Assembly: GCA_050729515.1 (NCBI GenBank)
Contig: JBOHLG010000004.1
Span: forward strand, 62,001 to 126,000
Direction of reading: 5' to 3'
Origin: Acaudatibacter sp050729515
Lineage (GTDB): Bacteria; Pseudomonadota; Alphaproteobacteria; Caulobacterales; Caulobacteraceae
Length of the DNA: 64,000 bases
Positions within the stretch are counted from its first letter, which is position 1, and each line of letters starts with the position of its first letter. The position numbers were made by a program, and so were the translations under genes. Shown one piece after another: positions 1-9,191 of this stretch. The notes beneath the pieces were generated by a model that saw only the letters and a list, made by a program, of their open reading frames with translations, ran no database searches and was not told where the DNA came from.

Positions 1-1269
1 TCGCGCTGCTTGTATCGCTCCTTTGCGCGCGAGTTCGGCGCGCAGAGCCTCGTCGCTGTCAAGCGCCCGGATGCCACGCGTGATCGCCTGCACATCATAG
101 GGATCAACCATCAACGTCGCCTCGCCGGCCACTTCGGGAAGCGCGCCAGCATTCGAGGTGAGGACTGGCGTGCCCAGCGCCATGGCCTCCAGGACCGGGA
201 GGCCGAAACCTTCGAAAAGTGAAGGCCAGAGCAGGGCGCGGGCTCCGCGGAGGAGTCCAATCAAACTTGTCCTCGGCAGGTAGTCAAAGCGACGGATCCG
301 ATCCGACCTCATGAAGGACCCATTCTGATCTGAAGAATCAATGAACGGATCCCCGCTCTGCGGGGCACCGTCCTTTCCATCCGGCCACGCCTTTCCGCCG
401 ACCACAACGAGCGGATGGGATGAACCAGCGGCAAGATAGGCCTCGATCAGTCTGCCCAGGTTCTTCTTCGGCTCGATGGCGCCCAGGAAGAGAAAATATC
501 CCCGCCACGGAACTTGGAAGGCGGCTTCGACCGCGGCGGCGAGTTCCTCTTCCGGCTGGTCCGCTGTCGCGGCCGGCATGCTTATCGACTGCCAAGCTGT
601 CGTGACGCGACTTTGTTCCACCGCGAAGAAGCGCATGAGGTCGCGCGTCGTAGATTCAGAGACCGTCACCACATGATCCGCCTCGCGGCAGATGCGCTCG
701 CAAACCCCGTGGAACCGACGCTTGTTGTCCAAGGTGGCCCATGGCAGCCGAAGCGGGATGAGGTCATGGATCGTATAGACGTTCGGAGCGCCCTTGGCCT
801 TCAGGGGCAACGGGCAGGTCCAGTGCATCAGCTTGAAGGGCTCGCCCTCGCCCTCGAATCCGAGTTCGGTGAAGCCGCCGGAACGGCCGTGCTCACGGTT
901 GGCGCGGTGGAAGACATCCTGTGCCGCCCAGGCGACCTTTGCACCCGCCGCGCGCTCGCCGCCCAGGCCTTCCAGCACGTCTCCGGTCGCGGTCACCCGG
1001 ATCGCTGTCGGGAGCGAGGGCGGCCATCGTCGCAACAGGCGATCGATGCGGCTTCGCTTGCGTCCGGCAGCAGGTCTCGGCGCATCGAAAAGGGAGATCT
1101 CGTTGAGAAGGTTGTTGGCGCTGGGGGCCTCGGCAGGCCCGAAAAGGACCTGAGGCTCGTAACCCATATCGGCGATCGCTCCGATCAGGTTGCGGGCATA
1201 GGTCTTGATCCCCGTGCCCCTGGGCATGGAAAGATTGAAGCCGTCGACGCAGATCGCCTCACCGGGCAA
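1..1269 (-). CDS. GT4-family glycosyltransferase, 3' end outside window
   Basis: Retaining GT-B glycosyltransferase, probably adding a sugar (plausibly mannose) to a surface polysaccharide. The first 423 codons are inside the window; the C-terminus lies beyond base 1. The N-terminal acceptor domain begins around CVDGFNLSMPRGTGIKTYAR, with the glycine-rich loop of GT4 enzymes. The donor domain has FLFLGAIEPKKNLGRLIEAY and the E-x7-E motif EGFGLPVLE, followed by TPVLTSNAGALPEVAG. I place the start at a TTG (1269) that overlaps the stop of the upstream manC-AGE gene by 11 bases. A downstream ATG (MPRGTG) would cut into the first beta strand. Third gene of the leftward run kpsC > manC-AGE > GT. 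The exact sugar specificity cannot be read from the sequence. Confidence 0.85.
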   Translation of the reverse strand, partial: MPGEAICVDGFNLSMPRGTGIKTYARNLIGAIADMGYEPQVLFGPAEAPSANNLLNEISLFDAPRPAAGRKRSRIDRLLRRWPPSLPTAIRVTATGDVLEGLGGERAAGAKVAWAAQDVFHRANREHGRSGGFTELGFEGEGEPFKLMHWTCPLPLKAKGAPNVYTIHDLIPLRLPWATLDNKRRFHGVCERICREADHVVTVSESTTRDLMRFFAVEQSRVTTAWQSISMPAATADQPEEELAAAVEAAFQVPWRGYFLFLGAIEPKKNLGRLIEAYLAAGSSHPLVVVGGKAWPDGKDGAPQSGDPFIDSSDQNGSFMRSDRIRRFDYLPRTSLIGLLRGARALLWPSLFEGFGLPVLEAMALGTPVLTSNAGALPEVAGEATLMVDPYDVQAITRGIRALDSDEALRAELARKGAIQAAR

Positions 1270-3496
1270 GGGAGATCGGCCCCTCGCCGCTCGTCTCAAC
1301 CTCCTCGGCCGCGCCCGCGATGAGCGCTTCGGCGGCCCCGATCAGGTGATAGAAGGAGCTCGCCGGCGCGGCTCCCGGCATCAGAGTCCCTGTAGCGTCG
1401 ATGACATCGACCCACAGGCCCGGCGTCTCGACCGAGAGGTAGCGTCGGAGGACGCCCGCCGCCTCCGCCGCCTCGGCTTCCAAGACCCGGCTTTGGTCGC
1501 CTGAAGCGAATGCGGCGAGGCCGAGCGCCGCCTTCACGCGCTCCGTCTGGGGCCACAGCCGCCCGGCGCGATCGACGATCCGGAAGGCGCCGTCCATGGC
1601 GTTGGCGACCAATCCTCCGGAGACGACGCCCCGATTTCCCGCGTCATGAAGCCGCCGCGCCGCTTCGAGCGCAGGCGCGCCGCCGCCCAGGCGCATCCAC
1701 CTTGTCAGCAGCCAGGTCCATTCGAACTGGTGCCCGGGCCAGACTCTCACGGCCGTCTCCTCGAGGGGGCGCCAGGCCGGATTGTAGGCTTCTGCGAGCG
1801 CGCCAGTCCCCGGATCGATCAGCCGCTCCAGCGCCAAGGCGGCCAGCTCTTCGGCGAGCGCCCTCCACGGGCCCTTGGCCCCGCGCCGCTCGGTCCAGGC
1901 CAGGGACGCCTCGAAAAGGTGCATCAGGGGATTGGAAAGGAATCGCTCGCCATCGGGCTCGGCGAAGCCGCCGCGGGAGTGCCGAAAGACGCGTTCGAGC
2001 GCGGCCAAGAGGCCGAGCGCCTCCTCCTCGCACTCACCGCCCCGCTCGGCGAGCGCGAGCAGAGCAAAGGCCTGGTCGTAGAGGAAGGCCCGCTCATCGA
2101 GCGGCGCGCCGCCGGCTCCGACCAGAGTGCGATGCAGGCCGTCCGGCCGAACGAAGGCTCTCGCGAGATGCTCGGCGCCATGGGCGACCGCCTCTCTCCA
2201 GGGTCCGGTCCAGCCGAGCGCGCCGGCCCGCGCATAGGCGAAGGTCTGGCGGGTCTGGACCCTGGCGCGGTGAGGAAGACCGGTGGGCGCGCCCTCGGCA
2301 TCAAGTCCATCGTGGAATCCGCCGACGTCGCGGTCTGCCCCCAGAGCCCACCAAAGAGGAAGCGCGTTCACCATCAGCCAGCGCCGGAAGAAGGCGCGAT
2401 GGTCCTTAAGACCGCTGCCCTCCCCTGCCCCGGCCTTTGCCTGGGCATGACCCTGGGCGAGGCGCTTGACGCCCTGACTGGAGGAAAGATCGCAGATCAG
2501 GAGCGCATCGGGCTCGGCGATGATGGCGAGGTTGCGAACGCCCGTGGCGGCGACAATCTGACCGCGTGCGCCGCGAATGAGACAGGCGGCGACATCATCG
2601 AGAATGGCCTCGCCCTCAACGACGTTGCCTGCGTCATCGGCGATCGAAGCCGCCCAGACCGCGTCCCAGGCGCCCAGGTCCGACCAGTCGAAGCTGACCG
2701 GCAGGACCGCGGCCCTTGAGGTCTTCTCCATCACCGCAAAGTCGATCGAGACCCTGGGTGCACGGAGGAACGCCTCGGAGAGTCGCACCGCGCCCCCTTT
2801 GCGCGCGCGCCGCCCGGTCGTTCCATTGGCCAGCGCAGCGGTGGCGGCGGTGAGGACCTCGGGGGCGAGCCGCTCCAACTCCTCCGTCAGGACCTTGGCT
2901 GAGACGATGAAATTGCCGCTATTCCACAGATATCCCGCCTGGATGAGTGCGGCGGCGGCAGGGGGAGTGGGTTTTTCGACGAACCGCTCAACCGCCCGCA
3001 GTCCGCCTTCGAGCGTCTCTCCTGGCGCGATATAGCCGTAGGCGCTCGAGGGACCTGAAGGCTCCACGCCCAGAGTGACGATCCACCCCTCTCGCGCACC
3101 TTCAAGAGCCGCCTCCACCGCCGAGGCGAAGCCGGCGGCGTCGGGCACGTGATGATCGGCGGCGACGATCACCGCCAGGCCTTCGGGATCGGCGGCCAGG
3201 ATCCAGCGCATCGCCGCGGCGATGGCGGGCGCCGAATCGCGCGGGCCGGGCTCGATGAGGACCATGGCCGAGCTCCCGACAGCCTCGGCCTGATCCTCCA
3301 CCGTGCGCCAATGGCGCTCGCCGGCGACCACGATCGGCGCCTCGGCGCCGGCCAGAGCACCCAGACGCAAGAGCGTGGTCTGGAAGCTGGAACGCTCTCC
3401 CACCAGCGGCAGGAACTGCTTGGGACGATCCGGCCTCGAGGCGGGCCACAACCGAGCGCCGGCGCCGCCGCAGAGGACCACGGGATGCATGGTCAT
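1259..3496 (-). CDS. Mannose-1-phosphate guanylyltransferase fused to AGE-family sugar isomerase
   Basis: A 745-residue two-domain protein for GDP-mannose supply. Residues 1 to about 345 form a nucleotidyltransferase with the signature GGAGARLWPASRPDRPKQF near the N-terminus, VEKP near residue 175 and a DWSDLGAWDAVW segment, all typical of ManC. Residues about 360-745 form an alpha/alpha-barrel of the N-acylglucosamine 2-epimerase / mannose isomerase (AGE) family, with RVQTRQTFAYA, NPLMHLFEA, GHQFEWTWLL and a late SSFYHLIGA carrying conserved histidines. In most ManC fusions the isomerase half is a cupin-type phosphomannose isomerase. Here it is AGE-type, so interconversion of fructose-6-P and mannose-6-P is inferred. 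Downstream of kpsC (57-base gap) and overlapping the GT gene. Confidence 0.87.
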   Translation of the reverse strand: MTMHPVVLCGGAGARLWPASRPDRPKQFLPLVGERSSFQTTLLRLGALAGAEAPIVVAGERHWRTVEDQAEAVGSSAMVLIEPGPRDSAPAIAAAMRWILAADPEGLAVIVAADHHVPDAAGFASAVEAALEGAREGWIVTLGVEPSGPSSAYGYIAPGETLEGGLRAVERFVEKPTPPAAAALIQAGYLWNSGNFIVSAKVLTEELERLAPEVLTAATAALANGTTGRRARKGGAVRLSEAFLRAPRVSIDFAVMEKTSRAAVLPVSFDWSDLGAWDAVWAASIADDAGNVVEGEAILDDVAACLIRGARGQIVAATGVRNLAIIAEPDALLICDLSSSQGVKRLAQGHAQAKAGAGEGSGLKDHRAFFRRWLMVNALPLWWALGADRDVGGFHDGLDAEGAPTGLPHRARVQTRQTFAYARAGALGWTGPWREAVAHGAEHLARAFVRPDGLHRTLVGAGGAPLDERAFLYDQAFALLALAERGGECEEEALGLLAALERVFRHSRGGFAEPDGERFLSNPLMHLFEASLAWTERRGAKGPWRALAEELAALALERLIDPGTGALAEAYNPAWRPLEETAVRVWPGHQFEWTWLLTRWMRLGGGAPALEAARRLHDAGNRGVVSGGLVANAMDGAFRIVDRAGRLWPQTERVKAALGLAAFASGDQSRVLEAEAAEAAGVLRRYLSVETPGLWVDVIDATGTLMPGAAPASSFYHLIGAAEALIAGAAEEVETSGEGPISLAR

Positions 3497-3553
3497 TTTT
3501 CGCCCCTATCATGAGCCCGCCGCCGCGGCTACACGCGCCGCCCGACGCCCGGT

Positions 3554-5677
3554 TTAGTAGTGGGCCCCAGGCGCGCGCCTTATGCTCTCTTTGACGGCGC
3601 GAAGATGGCGCCAGCGCGGCGGCCCTGCCGGGCCCGCGCATCCCTCGAGGCTCTCCACCAGGCGCTCCGCCTCACAGGGAAGGCCGCTCGCTGGATCGAT
3701 ATAGATCGGATAGAGAAGGAGGACCGCAGCGACGAGCTCGTCCAGCGCCACCCGCCGCCTGCGGCGAGGAAAGTCGAGAGCGTCGACGGTGAGCCCCCAG
3801 CCGGCGTAGAATGGCCGGCCGAAGGTTAGGACCCGCTTTCCCCGAAGGAGCGCCTCGAAGCCGGCGAGCGAGGTCATGGTGGCCAACTCCTCGCACTCTT
3901 CGATGCAGGAGAGGATGTCGGCCCCCTCGGCGATGGCGTCGGCGAAACGCTCCACCTCGCTGCGGGGCGCGGCGCCTGGCCGGTTGCCGGCCTCGACGTC
4001 GGGGTGGGGCTTGAAGAGGATGAAGGCCTCGGGGCGGGCGCGCCGCGCCGCCTCCAGAAGAGCGAGGTTGCTCGCCACGCCTTCGCAGCCCTTCTGGATC
4101 GACTTGTCGTTTTCAACCTGGCCGACGACCAGAAGGCGCGTGCGATTATCGGGCCAGGGGACGGTGGGCGCAGGTCGATCGAGGTTGTATTTGCTGAGGC
4201 CCGCGGCGACCAGCCGCTCGCGAAGCGCGCGGGCGCGCGCCAGCAGTTCGGAGGCGAAACCGCCCTCCTCGAGCAGGCCTTCGAGGCGCGACGGAGCCGT
4301 CGCGTCGTAATAGATCCCGATATCGTCGAGCACCGCCGATGAAGCGGGATGGAAGTCCGAGCCTAGGCCTCGCGAGCGGATGAAGCCGTCCTCCATGCGC
4401 ACCACCGGCGCCTTGGATCGAGCGAGCCTGGCGGCGATGGCGTCGGTCTCGCGGCCGGCCCAAAACACCACCCTCCCCTTTTCCTGCTCGGCCGCGGCCA
4501 CAGCCGCCTCGACCTGGCGGAAGAACCGCACCCGCCCCAAGGGCGAGCCGAGCAGGGTGCGGGCCGGAGCATGCTTCCAAGGCGCAAAGCCCACGGCAGC
4601 GGTAAAGCCCGCGTTCATCATCGCCCGATGGCGAAACAGGGCCAGGCGCTCGATCGCCGTCTCCAGCCCGCACGCCTCTGCGGTCAGTGGATCGACATAG
4701 CGTGCATAGAGGACGCAGGCGGCGCAGAAAATCTGCAGCGCCGAGAGACGCCGCGAGCGCCTGGGACTCGAGAGTTCGTCCGAACTGGCTCCCCAGCCAG
4801 CCCAGAACGGCAGACCGAAGGCGCGGACGTCCAGTCCCCGAATCAGAGCCTCGAATCCAAGAAGGCTGCTCACGGTGTAGACTTTGTCGACGCCCGCAAG
4901 GATGGCGGCGGCGCGGATGTTTCCATCGATGAGGCCGACGCCCGCAGGCAAAGTCTCGGGAAGGCAGCCTCGCTTGAGGCCCGCCGCGCGGGCCGGATGG
5001 CGGCGCACGAAGATCTCGGCCCCCCGCTCCTCGTCGAGAGCCGCTTCGAGAAGACGCGCGAAGCTTCGCCGATCGGCGAGCCCACCTCTGATCGAGACGT
5101 CCCCCGCCGTCTGATCGACCACCAGCACGCGCCGCCGCCCCTCCTTGCGCGCCGGCCACTCCATGTCTGCGCCGGTATTGGTCTTGGAAAGGCCGTGGGC
5201 GATCACGGCGTCAAGCGCATTCCTTCCGCGGTCCAGAAGGGCCGGATCATCGAGCTCGCCGCTCGCCAGCAGGTTCTCGAGCCTCGAGGGGCGCGAGGCG
5301 TCGTAATGGATGCCGAGATCGTCGACCGTGAGGCTCATCGGCGGCGCGCCCGCTCCGCCCAGGCCGACCGAGCGGAGGAACCCATCCTCGAGGGCGATAT
5401 AGGGGACACCCAGGCGATCGGCGATGAGGCGCGCGGGAAGCGAGGTCGCCTTGAACCCCCATCCGGCGACGCTGTCGATCCGCGCCATCGGCAAGGGGCC
5501 CCGCACGAGCCGGGCGCACTCGGGAAGGAACTCCTCCAGATGGGGAATTCTCGCCACGCCCCAGGCCGGGACGAGGGTCGCTAAGAATTCGTTCGCAATT
5601 GGACTTGCAATGGTGACTGCGGCGCCTCGCCGCTCCTTGCTCCGGTCACGCTGGCGTTCGTCAGATTCGCGGGCCAT
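3554..5677 (-). CDS. kpsC: KpsC-like capsule beta-Kdo transferase (two tandem modules)
   Basis: A 707-residue protein with two homologous Kdo-transferase modules, as in E. coli KpsC (about 675 residues), which with KpsS builds the poly-Kdo linker on the lipid anchor of capsule. Module 1 (about residues 35-330) shows LEDGFLRSVGLG, LSKTNTGAD, VLVVDQTAGDVSI and VYTVSSLLGFEALIRG. Module 2 (about 345-665) repeats these as MEDGFIRSRGLGSDFHP, LSKYNLDRP, LLVVGQVENDKSIQKG and TMTSLAGFEALLRG, ending each time in PFWAGWG or PFYAGWG. The ATG at 5677 is chosen because longer versions would run through the divergent kpsS gene. Lies 47 bases from kpsS, head to head. Acts at the cytoplasmic face of the inner membrane. 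Confidence 0.9.
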   Translation of the reverse strand: MARESDERQRDRSKERRGAAVTIASPIANEFLATLVPAWGVARIPHLEEFLPECARLVRGPLPMARIDSVAGWGFKATSLPARLIADRLGVPYIALEDGFLRSVGLGGAGAPPMSLTVDDLGIHYDASRPSRLENLLASGELDDPALLDRGRNALDAVIAHGLSKTNTGADMEWPARKEGRRRVLVVDQTAGDVSIRGGLADRRSFARLLEAALDEERGAEIFVRRHPARAAGLKRGCLPETLPAGVGLIDGNIRAAAILAGVDKVYTVSSLLGFEALIRGLDVRAFGLPFWAGWGASSDELSSPRRSRRLSALQIFCAACVLYARYVDPLTAEACGLETAIERLALFRHRAMMNAGFTAAVGFAPWKHAPARTLLGSPLGRVRFFRQVEAAVAAAEQEKGRVVFWAGRETDAIAARLARSKAPVVRMEDGFIRSRGLGSDFHPASSAVLDDIGIYYDATAPSRLEGLLEEGGFASELLARARALRERLVAAGLSKYNLDRPAPTVPWPDNRTRLLVVGQVENDKSIQKGCEGVASNLALLEAARRARPEAFILFKPHPDVEAGNRPGAAPRSEVERFADAIAEGADILSCIEECEELATMTSLAGFEALLRGKRVLTFGRPFYAGWGLTVDALDFPRRRRRVALDELVAAVLLLYPIYIDPASGLPCEAERLVESLEGCAGPAGPPRWRHLRAVKESIRRAPGAHY

Positions 5678-5723
5678 AAGGGGCGGGTTCCGTCGTGGGC
5701 GAAGCTGGGCCGTTCGGGATTCC

Positions 5724-7004
5724 ATGCGGGATTCTCTTGAACTCTTCGTGGATGTCGAGCGGGCCGAGGTCGCAGGCGGCCTGCCGCTCGCCCATCGCCG
5801 ATTCCTCTTCGCAACCGCTCCGGTCGGCCCTTTCAACCGCCGCCTTGCGAGGGTCATCCGCGGGATGGGCGCAGAGGCGCTTCGGGCCATCCTCACCGGC
5901 GGCGACGTGCTCGACTGGGGCCTTTCCGATGCGGTCTTCGCCACCGGCGGGCTCGAGGGCTGGCCTTCCTTCATCGAGAGGACGATCGAAGAGCGTGGGA
6001 TCACCGATCTCGTCGTCTTTGGCGACTCGATGGTCTATTGCGCCGCCGCTCTTGATGCAGCCCGCAGAGCCGGGATCGAGACATGGGTCCTGGAAAACGG
6101 CTACCGGCGCCCGCAATGGGTGACCGTCGAGCGCAATGGAGTCAACGCGAACTCGGCCCTGCCCAGGCGCGGCGGCGATTATGATGATGTCGAAGTCGAG
6201 GATCTTGGGGAAAGCCCGCCTCCGGTGGGCGCGATCACGCCTTGGCACACCATCCACATGATCGCCCACTTCCTCACGGTCGTCTTCACCTGGCCGCTCT
6301 TTCCCAACTACCGCTTCCCGTACGCAGGCAGGATTTGGCCTCAGGCCGGGGGCTACATCCGCCGTTATGCGGTCTGGCTTGTCAGTCGAAAGAGGCGCGA
6401 ACGCGAGACCGCCGAGATCCTGGCCGATCCCAGGCCATTCTTCCTCGCCTGTCTGCAGAGGGATGGCGACAGCCAGCTTCTCAGCCATTCGCCGATCAAG
6501 ACCAACCGCGGCTTCATGGCGCATGTGATCCGCAGTTTCGCCGCCCACGCGCCCGCCGACGCATGGCTCGTGATCAAGAATCATCCACTCGATCCGGGCT
6601 TGGAGAACTACGCGGAGGCTTGCAAGGCGCTCGCCTGGTCCCATGGTCTCGCCGGCCGGGTGCGTTTCTTCGACGCGGGGCCGTTCGCGCCCCTCGCCCA
6701 CAAGGCCCGCGGCGTCGTGGCGGTCAATTCCACTGCCGCCCTGGCGGCCATGGAGTTCGGAACCCCGGTGAAGCTGCTCGGGCGAGCCTTTTTCGACATC
6801 GAGGGGCTGACCGACCCCAAACCTCTCGAAGAGTTCTGGCAGGGACCAACGGGCCCGGACTCCAAGCTTCTCGATCGGGTCCGTCGACGGATCACGCTGC
6901 GAACCCAGGTTTGGGGGAACTATCACAACCGCGCCGCGATCGAGCGCACGGCCTTCGGCGTGGCGGCTCGCTTCGCCTGCCCCGATATGGAATTCCTCGC
7001 CTGA
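5724..7004 (+). CDS. kpsS: KpsS-like capsule polysaccharide Kdo transferase
   Basis: A 426-residue protein matching the KpsS family (about 390 residues), the enzyme that adds the first beta-Kdo to the lyso-phosphatidylglycerol capsule anchor. Visible motifs are FLFATAPVGPFNRRLARV at the start, VFGDSMVYCAAALDAARRAG, SPIKTNRGFMAHVI, WLVIKNHPLDPG and VAVNSTAALAAMEFGTPVK. The start is the ATG at 5724; an upstream extension in the same frame would overlap the kpsC coding region and is arginine-rich noise. Transcribed divergently from kpsC. The 46-base gap must hold both promoters or shared control. Function from family knowledge; the presence of kpsC next door makes it likely. Confidence 0.86.
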   Translation: MRDSLELFVDVERAEVAGGLPLAHRRFLFATAPVGPFNRRLARVIRGMGAEALRAILTGGDVLDWGLSDAVFATGGLEGWPSFIERTIEERGITDLVVFGDSMVYCAAALDAARRAGIETWVLENGYRRPQWVTVERNGVNANSALPRRGGDYDDVEVEDLGESPPPVGAITPWHTIHMIAHFLTVVFTWPLFPNYRFPYAGRIWPQAGGYIRRYAVWLVSRKRRERETAEILADPRPFFLACLQRDGDSQLLSHSPIKTNRGFMAHVIRSFAAHAPADAWLVIKNHPLDPGLENYAEACKALAWSHGLAGRVRFFDAGPFAPLAHKARGVVAVNSTAALAAMEFGTPVKLLGRAFFDIEGLTDPKPLEEFWQGPTGPDSKLLDRVRRRITLRTQVWGNYHNRAAIERTAFGVAARFACPDMEFLA

Positions 7005-7010
7005 GGCCTC

Positions 7011-8165
7011 TCAACCGTTGAAGGCGAGGATCGCCGAGACGACCTGGTCCTGGTCCTCGCTCGTCAGATCCGGATGCATCGGAAGCGAGAGCACGCTCTT
7101 GGCCTTGGCCTCCGTCACCTGAAGACCGCCCGGCGCAGGGAAGCCGTCGTACGGCGCCTGCAGATGCATGGGGACTGGGTAATAGACGGCGGTCGGGATT
7201 CCCGCCCTTTTGAGGTGCGCGGCGAGGCCGTCGCGAGCGTCGTGCTCGAGGGTGTATTGGGCCCAGGTCGAGACACCGCCTTCGATCACCTTGGGCGTGG
7301 CCTTCACCCGTCCCTCCAGACCAGCGCCATAGCGTCCGGCGGCGACGTTCCGCAGTGCGATCTCCTCCTCGAACGCATCGAGCTTGGCGAGCAGGACGGC
7401 GGCCTGCAGGGTGTCCAACCGGCTGTTGAGGCCCACTCTGGCGTTCAGATACTTGGCCTCATGAGCGAAAGAGCGACCTTGGAGGTCGCTCGCCGTCGCC
7501 TGGCCATGAATGCGCAGGGAGTCCATCCGCTCCCAAAGCGCCGCTTCCCGGGTCAGGACGGCGCCGCCGTCGCCGTAGCAGCCGAGCGGCTTGGCCGGAT
7601 AGAAGCTGGTCGAGACCGCGTCGGCCCAGGCGATCGCATGACGGCCATGTAGCGTCGCTCCAAATCCCTGAGCGGCGTCGGCGATGAGCCTGAGGCCGCG
7701 CCGCTCGCAGATCGCCGCGATCGCCGGGTAGTCGGCAGGCTGGCCGAAGAGATCGACCGCGATCACCGCCCGGGGCGCGAGATGGCCTTGCCTCTCGATG
7801 GCCTCGATCGACTCCTCGAGACGGGCAGGATCGAGAGTGAGGCAGTCAGGACGGATATCGACGAATACTGGGCTTGCTCCAAGGCGCGCCACCGCCTCGG
7901 GCGTCGCCGCGAAGGTGAAGCTCGGGAGGAACACCGCATCCCCCGGCCCGATTTCCCATGCCATCAAGGGCAGGATGAGGGCATCTGTGCCGCTCGCGCA
8001 GGCCAGAGCTACGCCCTCGCCGCAGAGAGCGGCGAGTCGCCGCTCGAGTTCGGCGACCTCCGGGCCCATGACGAAGGCGCCGCGCTCGATGACGCGCCCG
8101 ATCGCCGCCTCGATGGTCCCGCCGAGCCGCTTTCTCTGGGCGGCCAGATCGATGAACGCCATCAT
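7011..8165 (-). CDS. DegT/DnrJ/EryC1/StrS-family sugar aminotransferase
   Basis: A 384-residue PLP-dependent aminotransferase of the family that converts nucleotide-linked keto-sugars to amino sugars. Features: the SGTDALILPLMA loop, aspartate 163 in IADAAQGFGA (PLP ring nitrogen) and lysine 192 in TSFYPAKPLGCYGDGGA (Schiff base). The C-terminal part has YTLEHDARDGLAAHLKRAGI and YYPVPMHLQ, typical of WbpE/VioA-like enzymes. The start at 8165 forms an ATGA overlap with the stop of the upstream epimerase, so the two are probably translationally coupled. The substrate is inferred to be a keto sugar destined for a surface glycan; no dehydratase/oxidase partner is visible in the window. Confidence 0.9.
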   Translation of the reverse strand: MMAFIDLAAQRKRLGGTIEAAIGRVIERGAFVMGPEVAELERRLAALCGEGVALACASGTDALILPLMAWEIGPGDAVFLPSFTFAATPEAVARLGASPVFVDIRPDCLTLDPARLEESIEAIERQGHLAPRAVIAVDLFGQPADYPAIAAICERRGLRLIADAAQGFGATLHGRHAIAWADAVSTSFYPAKPLGCYGDGGAVLTREAALWERMDSLRIHGQATASDLQGRSFAHEAKYLNARVGLNSRLDTLQAAVLLAKLDAFEEEIALRNVAAGRYGAGLEGRVKATPKVIEGGVSTWAQYTLEHDARDGLAAHLKRAGIPTAVYYPVPMHLQAPYDGFPAPGGLQVTEAKAKSVLSLPMHPDLTSEDQDQVVSAILAFNG

Positions 8166-9184
8166 CCGAAGAGCGGCGCCCCTTGCGGGTAATGCTCGAG
8201 GTGCCAGGCGCAAAGAGCACGCACGCCCCGCTCAATGCCGGTGGCCGGGGTGTAGCCGATCAGGGTCTGGAGAAGCCGCGGATCGGCATCGGTGCGCTCC
8301 ATCTCTCCGGCTCCCATGGGGACCGACTGGCAGTGGGCGCTCGCTCCCAGCGCGGCCTCGATGCAGGCGATGAAGCGATCGAGCGCCACCGGCTCGCCGC
8401 CTCCGACATTCACCACCCGCCACGGTGCGGTCGGGCTGAGCGAGTCGATTTCGCCGGCCCCGTTTGCCCCGGCCGCGGGGGGAAGCCCGATCAAGCGGAC
8501 GAGACTCTCGACGAGATCGCCGATGAAGGTGAAGTCGCGCTCCATGCGACCTCCATTGTGAACTTCGATCTCGCGACCGGCGCGGATCGCCTCGACAAAC
8601 TTGAAGGCGGCCATGTCCGGGCGTCCCCATGGACCGTAGACGGTGAAGAAGCGCAGAGCCGTGGTCGGGATCCTCCAAAGGTGCGCCCAGGCGTGGCTCA
8701 TCGCCTCTCCGGCCTTCTTGGTCGCCGCATAGAGGCTGAGAGGATGGTCGCTCGCGGAGCGTTCGGAAAAGGGGGCTTGGCTGTCGGCGCCGTAAATCGA
8801 GCTCGTCGAGGCGTGGAGGAAGTGACGCGGTCGGACGGCCTTGGCGATCTCCAGCACATTGAAAGTTCCGACCAGGTTGGATTCGATGTAGCGCCTGGGC
8901 GCTTCCAGGCTGTGGCGTACGCCGGCCTGGGCGGCGAGATGGACGATCACGTCGGGCCCGGCGTCCTCGGCCGCGCGCTCCAGTGCGGCCATGTCCTCGA
9001 GCATGGCTTCAGCGAAGCGGAATTCATTGAATGGCTCGAGAACAGCGAGGCGAGAACGCTTCAAGGCGACGTCGTAATAGTCGGTGAGTCCGTCCAGTCC
9101 CGTCACCCGCCATCCCTCGGAGAGGAGCCGTCGGGCGAGGTGAAAGCCGATGAAGCCGGCCGCGCCGGTGATGAGCGCCTTCAT
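8162..9184 (-). CDS. NAD-dependent UDP-glucuronate 4-epimerase-like protein
   Basis: A 340-residue extended SDR epimerase. It starts with the Rossmann motif MKALITGAAGFIGFHLARRL, has the HLAAQAGVRHSLEAPRRYIE stretch typical of UDP-glucuronate 4-epimerases (LspL/Cap1J/GAE type), the catalytic S in HASTSSIYG, the YxxxK motif in LYAATKKAGEAM and RFFTVYGPWGRPDMA. These enzymes interconvert UDP-GlcA and UDP-GalA in the cytoplasm for capsule or LPS. Seven bases downstream of asnB and overlapping the DegT gene by four, so it belongs to the same leftward transcription unit. Specificity is by family resemblance only. Confidence 0.88.
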   Translation of the reverse strand: MKALITGAAGFIGFHLARRLLSEGWRVTGLDGLTDYYDVALKRSRLAVLEPFNEFRFAEAMLEDMAALERAAEDAGPDVIVHLAAQAGVRHSLEAPRRYIESNLVGTFNVLEIAKAVRPRHFLHASTSSIYGADSQAPFSERSASDHPLSLYAATKKAGEAMSHAWAHLWRIPTTALRFFTVYGPWGRPDMAAFKFVEAIRAGREIEVHNGGRMERDFTFIGDLVESLVRLIGLPPAAGANGAGEIDSLSPTAPWRVVNVGGGEPVALDRFIACIEAALGASAHCQSVPMGAGEMERTDADPRLLQTLIGYTPATGIERGVRALCAWHLEHYPQGAPLFG

Positions 9185-9191
9185 CTTCTCT

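Noticed and set aside
514..1323. 269-codon open frame on the plus strand
   Set aside because: Antisense to the GT4 glycosyltransferase with its E-x7-E motif.
5661..6926. 421-codon open frame on the minus strand
   Set aside because: Antisense to kpsS, which carries family motifs throughout.
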